DNA of 30,019 bases from Pleurobrachia bachei. Lineage: Eukaryota > Ctenophora > Tentaculata > Cydippida > Pleurobrachiidae. Of this stretch, positions 9,043-19,420 are shown in pieces. The notes beneath the pieces were generated by a model. It worked only from the letters and a program-made list of their open reading frames with translations, did not search any database and was not told where the DNA came from. The stretch is taken from the NCBI GenBank assembly GCA_000695325.1, contig AVPN01000068.1, forward strand, positions 26,340 through 56,358. Reading direction: 5' to 3'. The position numbers and the translations under genes were made by a program. The number at the start of each line of letters is the position of its first letter. Positions within the stretch are counted from its first letter, which is position 1.

Positions 9043-12000
9043 ATGCCGCCGAAGCCAGTTAGAGGGGGAGCTGTTAAGCGGGGTGCTGTAGCCTCTAGAG
9101 GTGTGGTACGAGGAGGTGCTGCTCGTGGACGGGGTAGGGGAGGAGCAGCAACGAGAGGAGGGGCAGCAACCAGGGGGAAAACTGGGAAACCAGAACCAAA
9201 GGTATAAAATCGTTTGATATGTTGTAACCGGCCTTTACAAGACTTGTCGTGGGGTGCCGTAGTGAGATAAGATCACGTTGTGTAGATTTGTCGAATCTCG
9301 AAACATAACCACCCCCTTTTTATCTTGTAGAAAGTTGAGAAACCGAAATGGAGTCCAGAGCAGTTGGCAGCGGCTTCAAAAATACAGAAATATTATCGTC
9401 GGTATGCAACGCTAAAAAAGGAAGAAGATGCTAGAAAGAAGAAAGAGGAAATGGATAGGCTAATGGAAGAGGTTTGATATACTTTCTCATTCTTTCAATC
9501 AATGTCAAAAACATTGTGGACCATATCAATTGTTTGCCTTGTTCCACCCTTCTTCTCCGAGAGTTTGAACAAAACAACTAATTGCACACTAATACCCAGG
9601 CAGAAAAAGCAGCATGGCTCAAAATGATCAAGTTAGAACAGGAAAGGGAGGAGAGGGAAACAGAGAAAAGGCTCATTCAGGAGCGAGAGAGAAAGGCACA
9701 TTTGAAAAGAATGAAAATGTTATTGGAACATGCATTCGATGGGGAACTACAGGACATTCAACAAATCATATCTGAGGTAACTGGTGAATCATCATGATAC
9801 AGTAGTAGTACCATTGATGATGCTGTATCACGGTTTGTGAATGTTATAACTTTCATCTCATCGTTTGCTGGCTTGATTTGATCTGCAGAACCCTGAAATT
9901 TTATGTCTTTATGATGACAATACATACCTGTTTCAACCCTCTTTATGATGGAAATATTTCAGGCAGTATCGGGTTGGGAGAAGAACATCCCAGATCTCCA
10001 CCCAACAAGGTTGGCAAGGAAGAAACTGGATCTAGTTGATTGTAAAGATGCAAATGACTATACCCCTCTTAGTGAGGCTGCTGCAGGGGGCGCTGCTGAG
10101 GTATGTATTGGAGTAATTGTTACTACAAATGACACATGCTGTTTTCTGAAATCTGGGAATTACCACCCAGCTATGTAACAGCCAGAAATTGAACAAAATA
10201 TCATATTATCGTCTTCAGTCCTATTATACCCCTTCCCTGCTGCAGGTGATAGAATGGCTTGTTGGGCAGGGCAGTGAACCCAATTCAATAGGACGATATG
10301 GCAGGTCCCCACTGTATAGGGCAGCTTTTGGTGGCCACCTAGAGGCAGTACAGGCACTGCTACAATGTGGGGGTGATCCTCGTATTAGGGCTGATGATGG
10401 AGCTACCGCAATGGAGATATCTACCAACCCAATGATCAAAGAGGTGAGTATTATACTGAACGAAATCGGAGTCCTGTGAATGTAATGTCAGTCGGACTAC
10501 AGTCGACCCCGATTTACCGGAACCCCGATTTACCGGAACCCCGATTTACCGGAAACCCCGATTTACCGGGAGGGTCAATTTCCCCCGATCTAGGAAATTA
10601 ACGGTATTTGACCCCGATATACCGGACACCCCGATTTACCGGGCAAAAGGCTTTCCCCCGAGCATCCCGATAAATCGGGGTCCGCCTGTACCACATTTCT
10701 ATCATATCCCCTTCAGATTCTTGTATCATGGGATGTAAACGATACAGACAGGTTACTTCAAGGTCTTGAAGATGAACGGGAAAAGAGAGGTAGGTACATT
10801 TGGAGAGCATGGAGATGATAGATGACTTGATATAACTGTAACTAATCCCTAACTAGTTCTTTTGGAGAGAACTTTTGTAACTAAAAAATATCCTGCTAAC
10901 CACATTTCACTTTACAGCGGCTGCCCAAGCTGAATTTACCAAAATGAAATGTGATGCGATACAGGACCAGATATCGGCTGCCCAGGAGACTTTTAAGCTC
11001 TACGAGAAACAGTTAGGACATGCTTATGGCGAGCTAGAGAAGCGGATATTTGAACATGATAAATGTGTCTTAAAGGATACTCAAGTAGAGGTCAGTTGCT
11101 TCTAAACACTCTTCTTTTGTAACTTTGAATCCCTCATCCCCTCCGTAATTGGTTACGAGGTCACCCCTGTTATTGTATTGCTTTTGCGGAGGGGTAATTT
11201 CATTACCACCCCAGGTGACATTGAAATGTGTGCACGATGCGGAAGACCTTGTGACGATGTTAAAACTGAAGGTGGATGATTCGAGAAGGGATCTCCAACT
11301 TCTGAAACTGAAACTACGAGAGGAACAGAAAGTGGTTTGTTTATCATGTGATCACTGATCATGCCTGCAGCCTACAGGAACAGTATTTTACAAGTTTAAC
11401 AATGAACCTGAGGCTTACCGCTTAACCAGTTACAAAATTGTAACCTGACATCAGTTTCCACTGGAACACTCCTGGTGAACCATGCTGCACGCGATATTTT
11501 CGATAACGTGATCGATGTGAATTGTATTGAAATTTGGACCAGTTACAAAATTAGAACCCATGATATCATCCAATGATTGATCCAATGTTTGATTCATTGA
11601 TTGATTCATAATATCATCTAATGCCATCAATAAATCATGAAGGGGGGGGGCTTGGATCATGACTGTACTGCGCGAAGTACCTGCTCTTATGAAAGTACAA
11701 ATTGTCAATTTGTTTTGTTGCACGCGCGCAACCTCACATGGAAAAAGACGTGCAGAGACCGCTGCAAACTGGCAACTGCCGGCCACAATTTGTCTCGAAA
11801 TGTGTACGTGATGCAATGATGCTACCGGTTTGTCAAGCATAGAAGACGACACGTTGCCAATTCATCATCAGTGCTGCTCTGTCTTCAGTCTAGCAATCAG
11901 TGTGTACTGTACGACCTGTGTGTTGTGTCATGTCTCTTGCTACCCTCTCAGTCTCACTGAGAGACTGTTGTCATGGTTACCAAATTACTCTTGGACACTA

Positions 12001-13183
12001 ATCCCAGCTTTAGTCCCCTCACTTCTCTCTCAGTCTCATTTAGTGTGTATTTTGCAGTCATGTCGTCTTCCCAGGGGTCGGAACAAGAGGAGAAGGGAGT
12101 TAAAGTTACAATTCGGGATCTGGAGGATGTCCTAATTCGGGATGTAGGGAATAAGATAGCTGATGACGGGAGGTGGCCGCTACTGATCGATGAGACAGGG
12201 CAGGTGTCGGTGTTTGTACGATATACTGATACTAACTACCTAAATGCAGCTAATCCTGCCAACATGGAACCTGACAAAATCAGGTACTGGTCATCATTAC
12301 CGGTAGTTACTTGTTGAGTAACAAGTAATTACCTTCCTGTTTTGTTGAGTAACACTAACTCAAAAACTCCTGCTCATGTTCATGTTCATTTTTGTCTGTC
12401 TGGCTGGTTGTCTGTTTTATGACACTCTATTCATTATATCCGTCTTTAAGGTTGGCTTTGTTGGGTGCAATAAGGTATGGCAAGCCTCTTGTATTGGATC
12501 TAATGGGTTGTGATATATTACACGTCGTCAAGGTACGTGAAACTAGATCAGTTTGTGTCAATGCAGTAACTGTCCGATTTGGTTGGTACAATTTGTACTG
12601 TCTGGCGGCGTAGACCCCATCTAACACAGTTCTTTGAACAGGCCATGATTGGTCACTATTCCTATTTTATAATTACCTAGGAGCGTGTGAACAGTATTAT
12701 GGAGGGATTGTGGGATTGGATTATGGACAAGACCCTTGTGACAGAAGAGAAATTCAACAAAATAACCAAAAAGGTAGGCAGATCTATAAATATCGAATAA
12801 CAGTTCCTCTATCATATGAAATATGAATGTAAATGAATATTCACGAATGTGACTACAAGGTATATAGCACTCTCTCTCAACAACCTTATCCTTATCCCCA
12901 GGAGGATGGCCCTGAGTACGAGGAGAAGATGTTCTGGGCAAGGATGAACGAGTTCAAACTGTGGTGAGTGGTAGTGGTAGTGAAGGGGTACTGAAGGGAG
13001 TGAAACTGAGGTAGTGGGGCAGCTGTTTTGTGATTTTTATAGGGCCCTAAAGAACAGCGATTCCCGATTCCGATATTTGATTGTACTCTCTCCCACAGGG
13101 TGATAACAAGTGCAGAGCCAGAACCTGAGCTGATAGAGATGTTTTACACCATTCGAGTCAAACCTGCCCCGCCCAGGGTCTAA
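9043..13183 (+). CDS. IQANK1: IQ motif and ankyrin repeat protein with a dynein-like C-terminal region
   Basis: Thirteen exons join in one open frame of 568 residues: 9043-9201, 9331-9471, 9600-9776, 9963-10100, 10246-10443, 10717-10789, 10918-11090, 11215-11331, 12075-12283, 12451-12532, 12681-12773, 12902-12963, 13099-13183. Order of parts: an Arg/Gly/Ala-rich start (GRGRGG, residues 2-53); an IQ-like motif KIQKYYRRYATLKK (about 74-87), a calmodulin-binding type; a Lys/Glu coiled coil; two to three ankyrin repeats (DYTPLSEAAAGGAAEVIEWL and RSPLYRAAFGGHLEAVQALL, about 190-250); a second coiled coil (QISAAQETFKLYEKQL and VDDSRRDLQLLKLKLREEQ); then a region with RWPLLIDETGQ and AIRYGKPLVLDLM, which resembles the AAA5 part of dynein heavy chains. 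Length and order match vertebrate IQANK1 as I recall it. Cellular role is not established. Exon 8 has a weak donor (GTGGTT), and an alternative start at 12060 could make a short C-terminal product. Confidence 0.8.
10500..10688. mobile_element. pogo/Tigger-like MITE, 189 bp
   Basis: Starts CAGTCGACCCCGATTTACCG and ends with the inverted counterpart ATCGGGGTCCGCCTG, flanked on both sides by TA (10498-10499 and 10689-10690). CAGT-type termini plus TA duplication are the hallmark of pogo/Tigger elements. Inside, the unit CCCCGATTTACCGGAA is repeated several times. It sits in IQANK1 intron 5. Confidence 0.82.
11332..12074. other. Long IQANK1 intron 8, start of the duplicated block
   Basis: A 743 bp intron. 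From about 11775 onward it is homologous to 14600 onward (for example CTACCGGTTTGTCAAGCATAG in both), marking the left edge of the IQANK1 duplication. A run of ATTGATTGATCCAAT-like words lies near 11570-11610. No exon is supported within it, although an ATG at 12060 opens the frame of the next exon. Confidence 0.55.
12595..12627. other. Micro-inverted segment relative to the IQANK1 duplicate
   Basis: GTACTGTCTGGCG...ATCTAACAC here is the reverse complement of 15439-15474 in the duplicate (GTGCGGTTAGATGGGG...AGACAGTAC), with only a few mismatches, while the flanks on both sides align directly. It is an ordinary inversion within intron 10, about 33-36 bp. Confidence 0.85.
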
Positions 13184-13391
13184 GAGCTGGGAAGAAAGAT
13201 TCTGTGATCCTGGAATTCTGCGATATAGAGGGACATAGGCAATGACACTATAAATCATGACAGTGATGTGTTTATTCAAACTATAAAACTGTCAAATTGA
13301 AATACTGTCAGAGTGCTGAGAGAATAGCCCCAGGCAGAAGAGTCAGGCAGAGAGGTGGGGGCACTATACTTTTTCAGATTTATACAATGTA

Positions 13392-13397
13392 AATAAA
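13392..13397 (+). terminator. Candidate polyadenylation signal, IQANK1
   Basis: AATAAA about 210 bases after the IQANK1 stop codon. The same signal stands in the duplicate at 16346-16351, within a 3' flank that looks identical between the two copies. Confidence 0.55.
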
Positions 13398-13560
13398 TGA
13401 ATATACTATATATTTACAATTATTCACCAACCCAAAACCCCGTGAGTTTGTGGAAATAAATTAGGAATTATAATGGAAACAAATCGGTCTGTCAGCATGC
13501 TGTAAAGTTGTGGCTCTCCAATCATTTGCAATCCATGTGCTATTTCAAACCGGAAAAGGC

Positions 13561-13827
13561 NNNNNNNNNNNNNNNNNNNNNNNNNNNNNNNNNNNNNNNN
13601 NNNNNNNNNNNNNNNNNNNNNNNNNNNNNNNNNNNNNNNNNNNNNNNNNNNNNNNNNNNNNNNNNNNNNNNNNNNNNNNNNNNNNNNNNNNNNNNNNNNN
13701 NNNNNNNNNNNNNNNNNNNNNNNNNNNNNNNNNNNNNNNNNNNNNNNNNNNNNNNNNNNNNNNNNNNNNNNNNNNNNNNNNNNNNNNNNNNNNNNNNNNN
13801 NNNNNNNNNNNNNNNNNNNNNNNNNNN
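13561..13827. other. Assembly gap
   Basis: 267 unknown bases. The gap begins inside the shared 3' flank of the IQANK1 duplication (the word AAACCGGAAAA is reached at 13560 and again at 16510), which is what an assembler does when it cannot pass through a near-identical repeat. Confidence 0.99.
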
Positions 13828-13858
13828 GGTCGACGTCGGACTTTTAAGCTCTATCTTC

Positions 13859-13994
13859 AACCGTTTAGCCGTTATTTGGCTTTTAAGGTGCTCAAAATCA
13901 GGCTTTTTTGCTGAAAATGAGCAAAAAAATCGGTACAACGCCCGATTTTTGGCCATTTGCAGCACCTTAAAAGCCAAGTAACGGCTAAACGGTT
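13859..13994. mobile_element. Foldback element, 136 bp
   Basis: Arms of about 34 bp: AACCGTTTAGCCGTTATTTG continuing to AAGGTGCT on the left, with the reverse complement AGCACCTT to GGCTAAACGGTT on the right, with one or two mismatches. The centre is AT-rich. No clear target duplication is visible. It lies directly after the gap, before a tandem array. Confidence 0.8.
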
Positions 13995-13997
13995 GGA

Positions 13998-14403
13998 CCC
14001 CCACTAATTCGAGGACGCTGATCATTTTAGTGCCCTCAGTTTTCTCTCTACTCCTTTCCTAAGTGGCTATAGCCATAATATGGCCAAAACGGCTATGCGC
14101 ACTCCTAATTTTCCAATTATCTAATTAACCAAATGAGATAGAGACTTAATTTTAGCACCTACACCCACTAATTCGAGGACGCTGATCATTTTAGTGCTCT
14201 CAGTTTTATCCCTACTCCTTTCCTAAGTGGCTATAGCCATGATATGGCCAAAACGGCTATGCGCAAACCTAATTATCTAATTATCTAATTAATCTAATTA
14301 ACCAGATAAGATAGAGACTTAATTCCGGCACCTACCCCCACTGATGCGAGGACGCTACACATTTTAGTGCCCTCAGATTTGTCCCTACTCCTATTTTAAG
14401 GGT
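13998..14403. repeat. Tandem repeat, unit about 165-175 bp, about 2.4 copies
   Basis: Units begin at CCCACTAATTCGAGGACGCT (about 13999), again at 14165, and a third partial one at 14338 (CCCACTGATGCGAGGACGCT). Each unit contains AGTGGCTATAGCCAT and GGCCAAAACGGCTATGCGC and ends GAGATAGAGACTTAATT or similar. Units differ by substitutions, so it is not a collapsed exact repeat. The word GAGATAGAGACTT also occurs near 7722. Confidence 0.85.
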
Positions 14404-14891
14404 ACTTATGGTTTTGGGCTCAGGCTGAAAATACACCCGTACCCAATTATGGCCAATTACGACCCTTATCCCACACTTCTGGGATGTAAACTTTTTTTTG
14501 GTGATTGAGGACCCCTTAGACTACACTTTGGTGAAGAAAAACCTTTGCCCCTCCAGAGTTCCGGGTTCGGCAAAAAATTTACCCGAATGCCATGGATTAA
14601 CCTGCCGGCCACATTTTGTCTCTGCTCTCTGACAGACGTAATGTGTGTGATCCAATGCTACCGGTTTGTCAAGCATAGAAGACAACACGTTGCCACTTCA
14701 TCGTCAGTTATCTGTCTTCAGTCTAGCAATCAGTGTGTTGTGTTGTGTCTCTATAAGTATACTCTCTCAGTCTCTACCCCTACCCTCTCACTGAGACTGT
14801 TGTCATGGTTACCAAATTACTCTTGCACACTAATCCCAGCTTTAGTCCCCTCACTTCTCTCTCAGTCTCATTCAGTGTGTATTTTGTAGTC
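14404..14891. other. Spacer and left part of the duplicated IQANK1 block
   Basis: No coding exon. From about 14600 (CTGCCGGCCACATTTTGTCTC) it aligns with IQANK1 intron 8 from about 11775, with indels. The region just before 14892 would act as the leader if the duplicated exons are transcribed separately. Confidence 0.6.
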
Positions 14892-16155
14892 ATGTCGTCT
14901 TCCCAGGGCTCGGAACAAGAGGAGAAGGGAGTTAAAGTTACAATTCGGGATCTGGAGGATGTCCTAATTCGGGATGTGGGCAATAAGATATCTGAGGACG
15001 GGAGGTGGCCGCTACTGATCGACGAGACAGGGCAGGTGTCTGTGTTTGTGCGATATACTGATACAAACTACCTAAATGCAGCCAATCCTGCAAACATGGA
15101 ACCTGACAAAATCAGGTAGGTCATCCTTTGGTGACATAGACACCTGGTGCGATCCCCACACACGTGTACACGGGCACCAAGTCATCCTGGTACTCCTGTT
15201 CATTTTAGTTTGGTTGTACTTGTCTGTTTTAAACAGTTTTTACAACTCTAACTATTCATTATATCCGTGTTTAGGTTGGCTTTGTTGGGTGCAATAAGGT
15301 ATGGCAAGCCTCTTGTATTGGATCTCATGGGCTGTGACATATTACACGTCGTCAAGGTATGTGGAACTGTATGTGAAACTGTATCAGTGTGTGTGTCTTG
15401 TCAATACAAAAACTGTCTGATTTGATTCTCTCTCAAAAGTGCGGTTAGATGGGGTCTGCGGCGCCAGACAGTACTGCAGTCCTTTGAACAGGCCATTATT
15501 GGTAACTATTCCTATTTTACCTAGGAGCGTGTAAACAGCATTATGGAGGGATTGTGGGATTGGATTATGGACAAGACCCTTGTGACAGAAGAGAAATTCA
15601 ACAAAATAACCAAAAAGGTAGGCAGATCTATAAATTACCCTAGCACATTAATGATGTCATCATGTAAATGTAATAAAATTTATAAGGTATATAAGACACT
15701 CTCTAAGTCGGCAAGTCGCAACCAATGATATTCATGAATGTTGTATCTATAAGTTATATCACACTCTCTCTACCTTATTATTTCTCCAGGAGGATGGTCC
15801 TGAGTACGAAGAGAAGATGTTCTGGGCAAGGATGAACGAGTTCAAACTATGGTGAGTGGTTGAGGGGAGTGGTACTGGTACTGTGGTGGTGGTATTGGGG
15901 GGGGGGTTGTTTTGTTCAAGTGGAGGGGTGGTAGATGTTATACTGAGGGGAAATGAACAGCTGTGACTTTAGGGCGCTATTGAACTGTGATTTTAGATAA
16001 GAATAAGCGTCCCATTTCAGATATAACTTTTTATCCTGTCTCTCTCCCACAGGGTGATAACAAGTGCAGAGCCAGAACCCGAGCTGTTAGAGATGTTTTA
16101 CACCATTCGAGTTTTTGGACGGGGCGGGTCCCAGATTCTCGACCCTTCTTTCTAA
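14892..16155 (+). pseudogene. Partial tandem duplicate of IQANK1 (last five exons)
   Basis: Exons 14907-15115, 15275-15356, 15525-15617, 15790-15851 and 16053-16155 repeat IQANK1 exons 9-13 with the same lengths, phases and splice sites; only the last exon's end differs. An ATG at 14892 (ATGTCGTCTTCCCAG) is in frame with the first exon, so a separate protein of about 190 residues could be made, holding only the dynein-like part without IQ and ankyrin repeats. Substitutions between copies are mostly silent (for example ADDGRW against SEDGRW is one of few changes), suggesting that coding constraint has persisted. The final exon holds the 16114-16163 complement tract, which changes the C terminus from RVKPAPPRV to a longer unrelated end (RVFGRGGSQILDPSF). 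Whether this is a gene or a relic cannot be settled here. Confidence 0.75.
15439..15474. other. Micro-inverted segment, partner of 12595-12627
   Basis: Reverse complement counterpart of the segment in IQANK1 intron 10. The words GTAC and GTGC at the edges form short inverted flanks that could have mediated the flip. Confidence 0.85.
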
Positions 16156-16163
16156 GACACTAG
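16114..16163. other. 50-base unreversed complement tract (exact)
   Basis: All 50 bases are complementary, in the same order, to 13160-13209 of the IQANK1 copy: TTTGGACGGGGCGGGTCCC here against AAACCTGCCCCGCCCAGGG there. Directly matching sequence resumes at CTGGAATTCTGCG, and on the left ATTCGAGT matches directly. One base at the junction (16113) is a plain difference. The tract covers the end of the reading frame. Confidence 0.97.
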
Positions 16164-16345
16164 CTGGAATTCTGCGATATAGAGGGACATAGGCAATGAC
16201 ACTATAAATCATGACAGTGATGTGTTTATTCAAACTATAAAACTGTCAAATTGAAATACTGTCAGAGTGCTGAGAGAATAGCCCCAGGCAGAAGAGTCAG
16301 GCAGAGAGGTGGGGGCACTATACTTTTTCAGATTTATACAATGTA

Positions 16346-16351
16346 AATAAA
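16346..16351 (+). terminator. Candidate polyadenylation signal, IQANK1 duplicate
   Basis: AATAAA about 190 bases after the stop codon of the duplicate. The 3' flank around it (16172-16513) appears identical to 13211-13556, whereas the introns upstream have diverged a great deal. Confidence 0.5.
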
Positions 16352-17508
16352 TGAATATACTATATATTTACAATTATTCACCAACCCAAAACCCCGTGAG
16401 TTTGTGGAAATAAATTAGGAATTATAATGGAAACAAATCGGTCTGTCAGCATGCTGTAAAGTTGTGGCTCTCCAATCATTTGCAATCCATGTGCTATTTC
16501 AAACCGGAAAATGCTTGAAACTCTCGTATAACAGGGATTGAAATACAATTTTTAGTCAAAATATACACCGTACAAAATACAGCTTCCCTGTTACTTCATA
16601 CAATTAAACAACCGCAAAACTCAAACGCCACTCATATTGTTGGCAAACAAACCTAGCACAATATCTGGGACTGGGTCGGGTCCCCATCTCACAGTTTATA
16701 ATAACCATGATACTAATCATGATAACTGTTCCAAATAAATACAAATACATAATCTTGGACTTCCTTTGCCCTTTTTAACTTCTTTCACAATTCTTCTTTT
16801 TTCTTCCGTTATCATCAACACTCTGTTCATATTATAACTAACATCTCCCTATTTTACTAGAACATAGACATTCACCATCAACAATAAGTTTATCATCAAC
16901 AACAATCACATAAAGGAGAGGTCCTCCTCCCTTTATCTAAATGTCAGTGAAGAGTTATACCGTGATAATATCACAGGAAACAGACTCCTACTCTTTTTAG
17001 TGCTCTCACACTTAGGTATCTTTATTGCAACCCTGGTAGGGGGACCAGCTCCTAATGTGTCCGCAGTTCGACGGGCGTTGTTGAGGTATTGGACTGCTCG
17101 GTGGTCACTCTTGGGACGCCTTGGTGCAAGCGGGATTCGTGAGGTCATCTGCTGAGAGAGTTATTATTAGGATTCAAAGAGGGGCCAAAAATTGGGATAC
17201 CTCAGACCGTGTGCTTGACCTGAGACTTAGACGAAAGGGGGACAACTAGCTACCAAATCTGAGTTATACTAAAACTTACTTTTAAGCTCTCAACGGTGGG
17301 GTTGTTAGAGCTTTGTGTGGTGCCCAGGGAGCTATTAGTGGAAGGTGTGTAGGAGGGGCCCAGGGTGGCTCTACCAGTCGGATAGACGTCTCGTATACCA
17401 AGACCAGGCGTCTTTAGTAATCTGTACTCTTCTATATAGCACTCTATCTGGAGAGACGGAGAAAGGTGAGTGGACTGTTTTCAGTCACGATTGGCCAAAT
17501 CAGAACTG

Positions 17509-17574
17509 TCAGGCCAATGCTCTGACCACAGTTCTCGCGCGCTCCGAGAATTCGGTCAGGCCAATGCTCTGACA
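17509..17574. repeat. Dispersed hairpin repeat, copy 2
   Basis: Same architecture as 8704-8771: GGCCAATGCTCTGACC, ACAG, TTCTCG, a shorter loop, CGAGAA, TTC, GGTCAGGCCAATGCTCTGA. The inner stem closes with G:C where copy 1 has A:T, so both bases of the pair changed together. Confidence 0.8.
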
Positions 17575-18473
17575 GAATCAGAACGTTCAAATCATATCCT
17601 TCCCATTGTCTACATCAAATGAATATCCGCTTCTTTTTACCTCGTCATAATTTCTGAAGGACAGTGTAAGTGGAGTATAGTATCGGTTCATGATCCTTTT
17701 CGATCGTAATACATCGTAGTTCTCTGGTCTTCCTTGCCTCATTCCTCTCCCAAAATGAACCTTCTTTTCTTGGAACTGTGTAGGGGTAATATGAGTCAGT
17801 CAAAGACAGTCAGATAAGGACAGTCAAATAGAGTTACTGTCGAAGCTCCAAACAGATTTTACTAAAACTGGAACATTTGGGAGGAGTCGATGTAGTTATC
17901 GACTCTACTACTGCTTAAATGAGCCAACATATAAGAATTTGATTAACGTTCTAATTTTCTCATTGAATGGCGAACAACGTTGGTTCCACTGTCAAGTCCT
18001 GTCTACAGCCGATTATTTGTTGACACATAATGTTTCTGTTTCAGTCCCAGTAACCGTTTATAGCAGTCAGGGGAGGAGGTATATTTCTTGCAGACAGTAC
18101 CCAGGGGAGGCTGGTTATAGCCTGGAACAGAACCTGTAGAGCCCATGGTTACTTCTAAATGTCAGGGGAGAGGATTTATAAACATGTACTTTCAAAACAG
18201 GGGTTAGAGGGGCAAACTAAAAAGCATGATATACATTATACTATGAACATGTGTATTGTGCGATAGAGATCTATTGAAACCACAAAGTCGTTAATATATC
18301 AGTGTTCGTGTTACCTTGACGTAACCTTTCATGACTGAGTAAATAGCCCCCCCCCCTCTATCTTGCACACTATTGACTTTACAGCTTCTCACAATACTCT
18401 CTCTGCACTCTACTGATATTACTGTAAAAAACTATTACTTGAAATCAGCCAGACCAATATATTTCACACTTTA

Positions 18474-18533
18474 CAGTTAGTTTTAAAATTCCAAGTAAGA
18501 CTTCACAGTTAGTTTTAAAATTCCAAATAAGAC
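18474..18533. repeat. Tandem duplication of a 29-30 bp unit
   Basis: CAGTTAGTTTTAAAATTCCA followed by AGTAAGAC occurs twice in succession (second copy AATAAGAC). Non-coding; no function seen. Confidence 0.85.
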
Positions 18534-19324
18534 CCAACTATCTAACTTGCCAAGCTAGACTGCCATTCACGCGCCCCCGGGTTGAACAAAACAACTGTAC
18601 CTGGAATCTGACCCTGGTTTTGATAGTTCCCGACCATAGGTAACTGGGAATGTTGTTGGAACAAGGAACTATGACAGAAAAACAAGAGAGATGTAAATCT
18701 AGTGCGTGCTATGCCTAGTGAATGAGAAGCTGTGAGAGCGCGAAATGACAAGCAGTTTAAATGTGAACTCACGACTGGTTCAGATGTGTCTAGATTACTG
18801 TGTTCTAGAAGGGGGAGGGAGAGCCTATCTCTTTCTCTATCTCCCTTCTTTTACTTGTCTCTCTTTCTATTTATCTCTCTCTATCTCTATCCCTCTCTCC
18901 CTCTATCTCTATCTTCCTCCATTACACATGCAGTATGCACTAGGATCGGACGCTAACAAGTGTGTAAAACTTGTCTGAATATACCGATTATCGTAAAAAA
19001 TATGGAGGCATACACAATGACCACTACATAAAACTGTTTAGTTGCTAGGAATAGAATAGAGAGAGATAGAGGGAAAGAGAGAACATCAGTCAAAGTTACT
19101 GTTAGTGAATGATGCCGGCTCATATTAATCGATCTTCGTATCTTTTAGAGAGGACAGAGCTCATGATGTTCATGATGTAGTTTAACTGTTTAAAAAAGTA
19201 TCCACTCCCCCCTCTCTCTCTATCTCTTTTCATCGTGTATCATCATTGATTCAATATCCATGTGCATTTTAAAACCATCATTGCATTGTCACACACACCG
19301 CAACAACAAAAAAGAAAAACTCAC

Positions 19325-19420
19325 CGACAGACAGAGGGCGGCAGGTTTTGTAGTCTGTACCAGGTACCATTCAGAGCTGTCCTTTGAGCGGTCAATCTCA
19401 TGTACAGAATTCATCATCAT
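19325..19420 (-). other. Candidate exon of an unidentified minus-strand gene
   Basis: Opens with three ATG codons, reads 32 codons without a stop, and ends at TCG followed by GTGAGT, a strong donor. The composition (VHEIDRSKDSSEWYLVQTT) is protein-like rather than low complexity. It could also be an internal exon, because TTATAG precedes the ATG run. I do not recognise the family, and no partner exon is certain. Confidence 0.35.

Noticed and set aside
13510-14025. Long open frames across 13540-14025
   Set aside because: They read through the run of unknown bases and have no meaning.
16933-17148. Minus-strand 71-residue frame starting MTSRIPLAPRRPKS
   Set aside because: Protein-like composition but no domain, no neighbouring exon and no repeat copy in the window, so it is not called.
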